From: Streptomyces sp. NBC_00691
GTDB lineage: Bacteria; Actinomycetota; Actinomycetes; Streptomycetales; Streptomycetaceae
Reading direction: 5' to 3'
Assembly (NCBI RefSeq): GCF_036226665.1
Contig: NZ_CP109007.1
Span: 1,364,001-1,428,000, forward strand
DNA length: 64,000 nucleotides
The notes below the pieces were generated by a model. It was not told the DNA's origin and made no database searches. It was given only the letters and a program-made list of their open reading frames with translations. This document shows positions 59,344-64,000 of the stretch, one piece after another. Both the position numbers and the translations under genes were made by a program. Every line of letters starts with the position of its first letter. Position 1 is the stretch's first letter.

Positions 59344-59420
59344 GGACGCCGTTCCGGCGGCATCCCGATCACTGTGCCATGATCGGCCACCGCCTCCGCC
59401 CGCGACCCCGGGAGCCGCGC

Positions 59421-60920
59421 TCAGTCGATCCCGACGGGCCAGGTGTGCACCGGCTCCCCCGCGTGCATGAGGCTCCGGTAGCGGCGGGTGGTCGCCGCGA
59501 GCGCCGCCTCCCGGTCGAGGCCCGCCTCCAGCGCCTTGTGGAAGGTGTCGGCCTGCCAGGAGGCGCCGTTCATCCGCCGCAGACAGCGCTGTTCGATCAC
59601 GCCGAGGTAGAAGTCACGGTCGGCGGGTTCGATGTGCCAGGCGTCGAGCCCGGACGCCGCGAGCGGCAGCAGTTCGTCGAGGACGAGCCGCACCGCGGGG
59701 ACGGTCGCGACGCCCCCGGCCCGGCCGGAACGGGGCCATCGCAGCTCCGCCTCGATGCCGTGCCGGCAGGCCGTGTCGAAATTGGCCTCCGCGTCCTCGA
59801 AGGCCATGCGCTTCCAGACGGGCCGGGGGTCGTCGGCGAGGGACCGGACGAGGCCGTAGTAGAAGGCCGCGTTGGCGATGACGTCGGTGACGGTCGGCCC
59901 GGCCGGCAGGACCCGGTTCTCGACGCGCAGATGGGGGACGCCGTCGACCCAGCCGTACACGGGCCGGTTCCAGCGGTAGACCGTGCCGTTGTGCAGGACG
60001 AGCTCCTGGAGGCGCGGGACCCCGCCCCGGTCGAGGACGAGGAGCGGGTCCTCCTCGTCGCAGATCGGCAGCAGCGCGGGGAAGTAACGCAGGTTCTCCT
60101 CGAAGAGGTCGTACACCGAGTCCACCCACCGCTCCCCGAACCAGGTGCGCGGCCGGACGCCCTGGGCCTGGAGTTCGGGCGGCCGGGTGTCGGTGGCCTG
60201 CGTGAACAGCGGCGGGCGGGACTCGCGCCACAGTTCACGGCCGAAGACGAAGGGGGCGTTGGCGCCGAGCGCGATCTGGACCCCCGACACCGCCTGGGCC
60301 GCGTTCCACACGGCGGCGAAGCGGGCCGGTGTGACCTGGAGGTGGAGCTGGACCGAGGTGCAGGCCGCCTCCGGGACGATCGACTCCGAGGTGCACTGGA
60401 GCCGTTCCACCCCGTGGATGTCCAGGGTGAAGTTCTCGCCCCTGGCCGCGAGGATCTGGTCGTTGAGCAGCGTGTAGCGGTCCGCGGAGGAGAGGGTCCC
60501 GGGCACCAGGTCGTCCTGGGTGAGGGTCGGCAGTATGCCGATCATGACGACACCCGCGTCGAGTTCCGCGGCCTTGCGGTCGGCGTATCCGATTCCGGTG
60601 CCGATCTCCTCCGCGAGCCGGTCGAATACGCGCCCGTCGAGCTGGTGCGGCGCGATGTTCACTTCGAGATTGAACATTCCGAGTTCCGTCTGGAAATCGG
60701 GACTTGCGATCTTTTCGAGAACCGGCCCGTTCAGCATGCGGGGCAGTCCGTCGGCACCGGCCAGATTGAGTTCGATCTCCACGCCCATGAGATTCCGTGG
60801 ACGGTCGAACCTCTTCTCCGCCAGAAGCCTCGCGAGCCCCGCGAGGCACTGCTGGAGCTTTCTCCGGTACTGCTGCCGGTCGGACGGGCCGAACCCGTCG
60901 GCCACGACCTTCTCCCCCAT
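59421..60920 (-). CDS. Glutamate-cysteine ligase-like (GCS2 superfamily) enzyme
   Basis: A 499-residue carboxylate-amine ligase-like protein of the glutamate-cysteine ligase GCS2 superfamily. Seen: NLMGVEIELNLAGADG with the conserved G-x-E-x-E, NLEVNIAPHQLDG, CTSVQLHLQVTPARFAAVWNAAQAVSG, and RVENRVLPAGPTVTD. Streptomycetes use mycothiol instead of glutathione, so the acceptor is probably another amine; the function is inferred only to ATP-dependent amide bond formation. The ATG at 60920 begins the family start MGEKVVADGFG. It is preceded by a 480-base gap before the next gene on the opposite strand. Confidence 0.85.
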   Translation of the reverse strand: MGEKVVADGFGPSDRQQYRRKLQQCLAGLARLLAEKRFDRPRNLMGVEIELNLAGADGLPRMLNGPVLEKIASPDFQTELGMFNLEVNIAPHQLDGRVFDRLAEEIGTGIGYADRKAAELDAGVVMIGILPTLTQDDLVPGTLSSADRYTLLNDQILAARGENFTLDIHGVERLQCTSESIVPEAACTSVQLHLQVTPARFAAVWNAAQAVSGVQIALGANAPFVFGRELWRESRPPLFTQATDTRPPELQAQGVRPRTWFGERWVDSVYDLFEENLRYFPALLPICDEEDPLLVLDRGGVPRLQELVLHNGTVYRWNRPVYGWVDGVPHLRVENRVLPAGPTVTDVIANAAFYYGLVRSLADDPRPVWKRMAFEDAEANFDTACRHGIEAELRWPRSGRAGGVATVPAVRLVLDELLPLAASGLDAWHIEPADRDFYLGVIEQRCLRRMNGASWQADTFHKALEAGLDREAALAATTRRYRSLMHAGEPVHTWPVGID

Positions 60921-61400
60921 CGAAGCGTCCCTCCGCGATTGGGCGGCCGCCAGGACGGCCGCGCGTCACGGACGATGATGCCCACCCCGCTGATCCACAA
61001 CGCCTGCGAAGGAGGGCCGTCGGAGGATAGGCTGGATGCTGTGCCCCACCGTCACATCCCAACGGCACGGAACAATCGACATATACCAATGTCCTATTGT
61101 CCCGGAACCGGGGGCATGAATTCAGCCGACCGGCTTCGCAAGGAATACGCAGGTGGGAGCGCCACCACCCCTGGATTCCGCTTCTACGGCCCTTGTTTTA
61201 CGGCTTGATGACTCCTTGCCAGGAATATCGCCGACGTCTAGCGGAAACACTCCGTGAACACGTGTCGTATAAACTCCGCGGACGAGGCAGAGTGTTGGCG
61301 CCCGGTCATGGCCTCATGGCCCTCCTCTGGCCCCGCCGCCGACAGCGCCGTCGTACCTGCCCACGCGTCACCGTGTCTCCTGAGTGAGAGGCGACCCACC
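60921..61400. other. 480-base divergent intergenic region
   Basis: No gene seen: plus-strand frames such as 61097-61387 are Arg-rich and lack coding character. The region is unusually AT-rich for this DNA between about 61070 and 61110 and near 61260-61290. It contains a nested hairpin (ACAAT 61072-61076 with ATTGT 61096-61100, around GACAT 61078-61082 and ATGTC 61089-61093) and a -10-like TATAAACT at about 61266. It probably carries promoters for both flanking genes. Confidence 0.5.
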
Positions 61401-61991
61401 ATGCTCCGACCCTCCCCGGCCCCTGCGCCGGCCCTCCGCAGTGTCCTCGCGGCCCTCGGCTCACCGACCGCCGTCCGCGAGGCGCGAACTCCCGCCCTGC
61501 GGGCCGCGCAGGGACCACTGAGCCCCGAACTCCCCCTGCCCGTGCACGTCCTCGGCGTCGCCGGGACACCCGGACAGGCCCCTCGCACCCGCCTCGCCGG
61601 CTGGCGCTTCCTGATCAGGAACGGGGGCCGGGCCATCGCCGCCGCGGACACCATGCTGACCCCGGACGGCTGGTCCTTCTCGCACTTCTTCGAGGGGCCC
61701 TACGTCACCGCGACGGAGCGGGCGCTGCTCCAGGCCGAGGCACTGCCCGGCCCGTACCAGCCGCGGCTGCTCTCCGTACCGGAGCTCTACATGCTCACCC
61801 TCTGGCTGCACGCCGACCCGGAGGCGGACGGCTCCACCACCACCCCGGCGGAGGCGGATCTCATGGTGCCGCTGGCACCCGCACCGCCGGGGATCGCGGC
61901 ACACCGCCCGTACCAGGTCGCCGATCTCCTGCCCGTGCTCAGTACGCGCCTCGCGCCGCCGCCCCTCCTGGGCTCGGCGGCGCCCGCCTGA
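61401..61991 (+). CDS. Hypothetical streptomycete protein
   Basis: A 196-residue protein with no recognised domain. It has a Pro/Ala-rich head, a central block AGWRFLIRNGGRAIAAADTMLTPDGWSFSHFFEGPYVTATERALLQAEAL, and LLSVPELYMLTLWLHADPE. The ATG at 61401 follows GAGAGG. The mixture of Trp, Phe and Tyr in the centre looks like a folded ligand-binding or protein-binding domain. It is isolated and followed by a terminator. I recall similar proteins only from streptomycetes and cannot assign a function. Confidence 0.72.
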   Translation: MLRPSPAPAPALRSVLAALGSPTAVREARTPALRAAQGPLSPELPLPVHVLGVAGTPGQAPRTRLAGWRFLIRNGGRAIAAADTMLTPDGWSFSHFFEGPYVTATERALLQAEALPGPYQPRLLSVPELYMLTLWLHADPEADGSTTTPAEADLMVPLAPAPPGIAAHRPYQVADLLPVLSTRLAPPPLLGSAAPA

Positions 61992-62323
61992 TCCACCGCA
62001 CGGGCGTCACCGCCCCGTGACCCGCCCGGGTCACGGGGCGCACTGCTGTCCGAGAACCGGGCCCGAACGCATCGCCCGAACACCCCTCCCGGACGGACTA
62101 GCCCACTGGGACCACTCCGAACCACCCAAAGAGACGGTGCAGTTGACCTGAACCGCCCCTGCGGGTGATGCGTCTTCCCAGGAAAGGACGAGCTGCCGCG
62201 AAATCCCTGCGGAAGACCGTCCATGGGGCAAGACTGGGAGAGGAACCGAACCGACCGACGGGGGCGGCGATGAGCGCGAAGAGCCGCAGGACATCCACTA
62301 CGACGCAGCGAAAGAACCCACCC
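61992..62323. other. Gene-free stretch before the DUF5999-like gene
   Basis: Apart from the terminator at 62011-62040, no gene is supported. Both-strand open frames here are low-complexity shadows. The stretch 62060-62300 is somewhat less GC-rich than average and probably holds the promoter and leader of the small gene at 62324. Confidence 0.5.
62011..62040 (+). terminator. Stem-loop after the hypothetical gene
   Basis: CGCCCCGTGACCC and GGGTCACGGGGCG form a perfect 13-base stem with a 4-base loop, 20 bases after the stop at 61991. Confidence 0.9.
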
Positions 62324-62530
62324 ATGTGCCAGCACCAGCCTGCCTGTCCCACCGCCGACTCCGCCGACCGTGAGGCGGCCCGACTGATGGCACACCACCC
62401 GGAACAGGGCTGGAGCCTGCTGTGCAACGGCGTCCTCCTCTTCGAGGACACCGGCGAACTGCTGCCGGACGGGCAGATCATCGCCCCGCACCGGCCGTTG
62501 TCCGCGGGGCAGGTGACGACCGCCGCCTGA
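62324..62530 (+). CDS. DUF5999-like Cys/His-rich mini-protein
   Basis: A 68-residue protein starting MCQHQPACPTADSADREAARLMAHHPEQGWSLLCNGVLLFEDTGELLPDG and ending in a short Ala-rich tail. Cys2, His4, Cys8, the HH pair at 24-25 and Cys34 could bind a metal. It matches what I recall as DUF5999, a streptomycete family with no known role. ATG 62324 is the family start; an in-frame ATG at 62270 would add 18 residues. A stem-loop follows before gcvP. Confidence 0.85.
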   Translation: MCQHQPACPTADSADREAARLMAHHPEQGWSLLCNGVLLFEDTGELLPDGQIIAPHRPLSAGQVTTAA

Positions 62531-62546
62531 CGGCACGCGCACCGCC

Positions 62547-62583
62547 GAGGGCCGGCCCGGAGACGTGCTCCGAACCGGCCCTC
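62547..62583. terminator. Stem-loop between the DUF5999-like gene and gcvP
   Basis: GAGGGCCGG (62547-62555) and CCGGCCCTC (62575-62583) form the outer stem, with an inner CGGAG/CTCCG stem and a 5-base loop. It lies between convergent genes and can serve both. Confidence 0.88.
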
Positions 62584-62621
62584 GATTCACACGCGACCGT
62601 CGTACGCGGCCACGATCGTGC

Positions 62622-64000
62622 TCAGTTGTCGTACTCGTCCAGCGGCGGGCAGGAGCAGACCAGGTTCCGGTCGCCGAAGGCACCGTCGATGCGACGGACC
62701 GGCGGCCAGTACTTGTCGGCGGCCGAGACACCGGCCGGGAAGACGGCCTCGTCCCGCGTGTAGGCGTGGTCCCACTCGCCGCCCAGCGCGGCCGCGGTGT
62801 GCGGGGCGTTGCGCAGCGGGTTGTCCTCGGCGGGCCACTGGCCCGAGGAGACCTTCTCGATCTCGGCCCGAATCGCGATCATCGTGTCGCAGAAGCGGTC
62901 GAGCTCGGTCAGGTCCTCGGACTCGGTCGGCTCGATCATCAGCGTGCCGGCCACCGGGAACGACATCGTCGGCGCGTGGAAGCCGTAGTCGATCAGGCGC
63001 TTCGCGATGTCGTCGACCGTGACGCCCGTCGCCTTGGACAGCGGACGCAGGTCCACGATGCACTCGTGGGCGACCAGACCGGCCGGGCCGGTGTAGAGCA
63101 CCGGGAAGTGCGGCTCGAGGCGCTTGGCGATGTAGTTCGCCGCGAGGACGGCGACCTGGGTGGCGCGCTTGAGGCCCTCGCCGCCCATGAGGCGCACGTA
63201 CGACCACGAGATCGGCAGGATGCCCGCGGAACCCCACGGGGCGGCCGAGATCGGGCCGACGCCGGTCTCCGGGCCCGCGGCGGGCTGGAGCGGGTGGTTC
63301 GGCAGGTACGGGGCGAGGTGGGCGCGGACACCGACCGGGCCGACGCCCGGGCCGCCACCGCCGTGCGGGATGCAGAACGTCTTGTGCAGGTTCAGGTGCG
63401 AGACGTCGCCGCCGAAGTGACCCGGCTTGGCGAGACCGACGAGCGCGTTGAGGTTGGCACCGTCGACGTACACCTGACCGCCGGCCTCGTGGACCTCGGC
63501 GCAGATGTCGGCGACGTGCTCCTCGAAGACGCCGTGCGTCGACGGGTAGGTGATCATCAGCACGGACAGCTCGTCGCGGTACTGCTCGATCTTGGCACGC
63601 AGGTCCGTGACGTCGACCTCGCCGTCGTCGGCGGTCTTGACGACGACGACCTTCATGCCGGCCATCACCGCGGAGGCGGCGTTGGTGCCGTGCGCGGAGG
63701 ACGGGATGAGGCAGACGGTGCGCTGCTCGTCACCATTGGCACGGTGGTACGCACGGACGGCGAGAAGGCCGGCCAGCTCGCCCTGCGAGCCGGCGTTCGG
63801 CTGGATCGACACCTTGTCGTAGCCGGTGACCTCGGAGAGGCGCTCCTCCAGCTCGGTGATGAGCGTGAGGTAGCCCTGCGCCTGCTCGACCGGGGCGAAG
63901 GGGTGCATCTGACCGAACTCGGGCCAGGTCACCGACTCCATCTCGGTCGTCGCGTTCAGCTTCATCGTGCAGGAGCCGAGCGGGATCATGCCGCGGTCGA
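62622..64000 (-). CDS. gcvP: Glycine dehydrogenase (decarboxylating), P protein; 5' end outside window
   Basis: The P protein of the glycine cleavage system, which decarboxylates glycine on PLP and passes the aminomethyl group to lipoyl-H protein. The visible C-terminal part (about 460 residues) begins in [19 protein letters not shown] and carries [30 protein letters not shown] and the PLP lysine in [16 protein letters not shown]. It ends in [14 protein letters not shown]. The intact frame runs off the right edge, so the start and any glycine riboswitch are outside the window. Confidence 0.96.
   Translation of the reverse strand, partial: DRGMIPLGSCTMKLNATTEMESVTWPEFGQMHPFAPVEQAQGYLTLITELEERLSEVTGYDKVSIQPNAGSQGELAGLLAVRAYHRANGDEQRTVCLIPSSAHGTNAASAVMAGMKVVVVKTADDGEVDVTDLRAKIEQYRDELSVLMITYPSTHGVFEEHVADICAEVHEAGGQVYVDGANLNALVGLAKPGHFGGDVSHLNLHKTFCIPHGGGGPGVGPVGVRAHLAPYLPNHPLQPAAGPETGVGPISAAPWGSAGILPISWSYVRLMGGEGLKRATQVAVLAANYIAKRLEPHFPVLYTGPAGLVAHECIVDLRPLSKATGVTVDDIAKRLIDYGFHAPTMSFPVAGTLMIEPTESEDLTELDRFCDTMIAIRAEIEKVSSGQWPAEDNPLRNAPHTAAALGGEWDHAYTRDEAVFPAGVSAADKYWPPVRRIDGAFGDRNLVCSCPPLDEYDN

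Noticed and set aside
61097..61387. Small gene upstream of 61401
   Set aside because: The 96-codon frame is basic and disordered-looking, has no ribosome site, and crosses the promoter-like region.

Overview
This window is typical Streptomyces-like chromosomal DNA. GC is very high, coding regions have strong third-position GC, GTG starts are frequent, genes are packed with many 4-bp stop/start overlaps, and several families largely restricted to streptomycetes occur (DUF6230/DUF6114-type membrane proteins, a DUF5999-type mini-protein, proline/glutamine-rich membrane proteins). No rRNA, tRNA, CRISPR array, insertion sequence, attachment site or origin was recognised. Genes at both edges are cut: a DedA-type protein on the left and glycine dehydrogenase gcvP on the right.

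Regions. 0-17.8 kb is mixed housekeeping: thioesterase, Pro/Gln-rich membrane protein, MFS exporter, spermidine-synthase-like protein, AlkD-like DNA repair protein, TVP38 protein, thiolase beside an HxlR regulator, uppP, flavin reductase, lnt, an oxidoreductase, a FAD monooxygenase with a divergent TetR regulator and paired operators, DinB protein, and ung. 17.8-22.6 kb holds an orphan solute-binding lipoprotein, two SDR reductases, and a translationally coupled HipA-like kinase/DUF3037 pair. 22.8-37 kb is an agmatine/peptide block: a Tat-exported agmatine deiminase-like protein with its own TetR regulator and an 18-bp palindrome, a five-gene peptide-type ABC transporter led by a cytosolic agmatine deiminase, two nearly identical TetR regulators, a membrane Ser/Thr kinase and a lipoprotein. 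Four copies of a GACTG-N6-CAGTC-like inverted repeat lie at the promoters of this block, so it looks like one local regulon.

37-44 kb has a truncated haemoglobin, CbiZ, a hydrolase and a six-gene tightly overlapping operon of three DUF6230-like anchored/secreted proteins, two DUF6114-like membrane proteins and one more exported protein, divergent from a TetR gene. 44-55 kb is regulator- and transporter-rich: signal peptidase, AraC regulator, Rieske lipoprotein, an isochorismatase-fold protein lacking its catalytic residues, flavin/PLP split-barrel proteins (two of them beside a MocR regulator), a LysR/EamA pair and two more EamA exporters. 55-64 kb returns to ordinary genes: Clp-N domain protein, SRPBCC protein, PadR regulator, PhzF-like protein, CPBP protease, a glutamate-cysteine ligase-like enzyme, two small streptomycete proteins and gcvP.

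The strongest candidates for undescribed biology are the agmatine/kinase regulon (22.8-36.9 kb) and the DUF6230/DUF6114 operon (39.3-43.3 kb). All functions are read from sequence and remembered family features; no database search was run.
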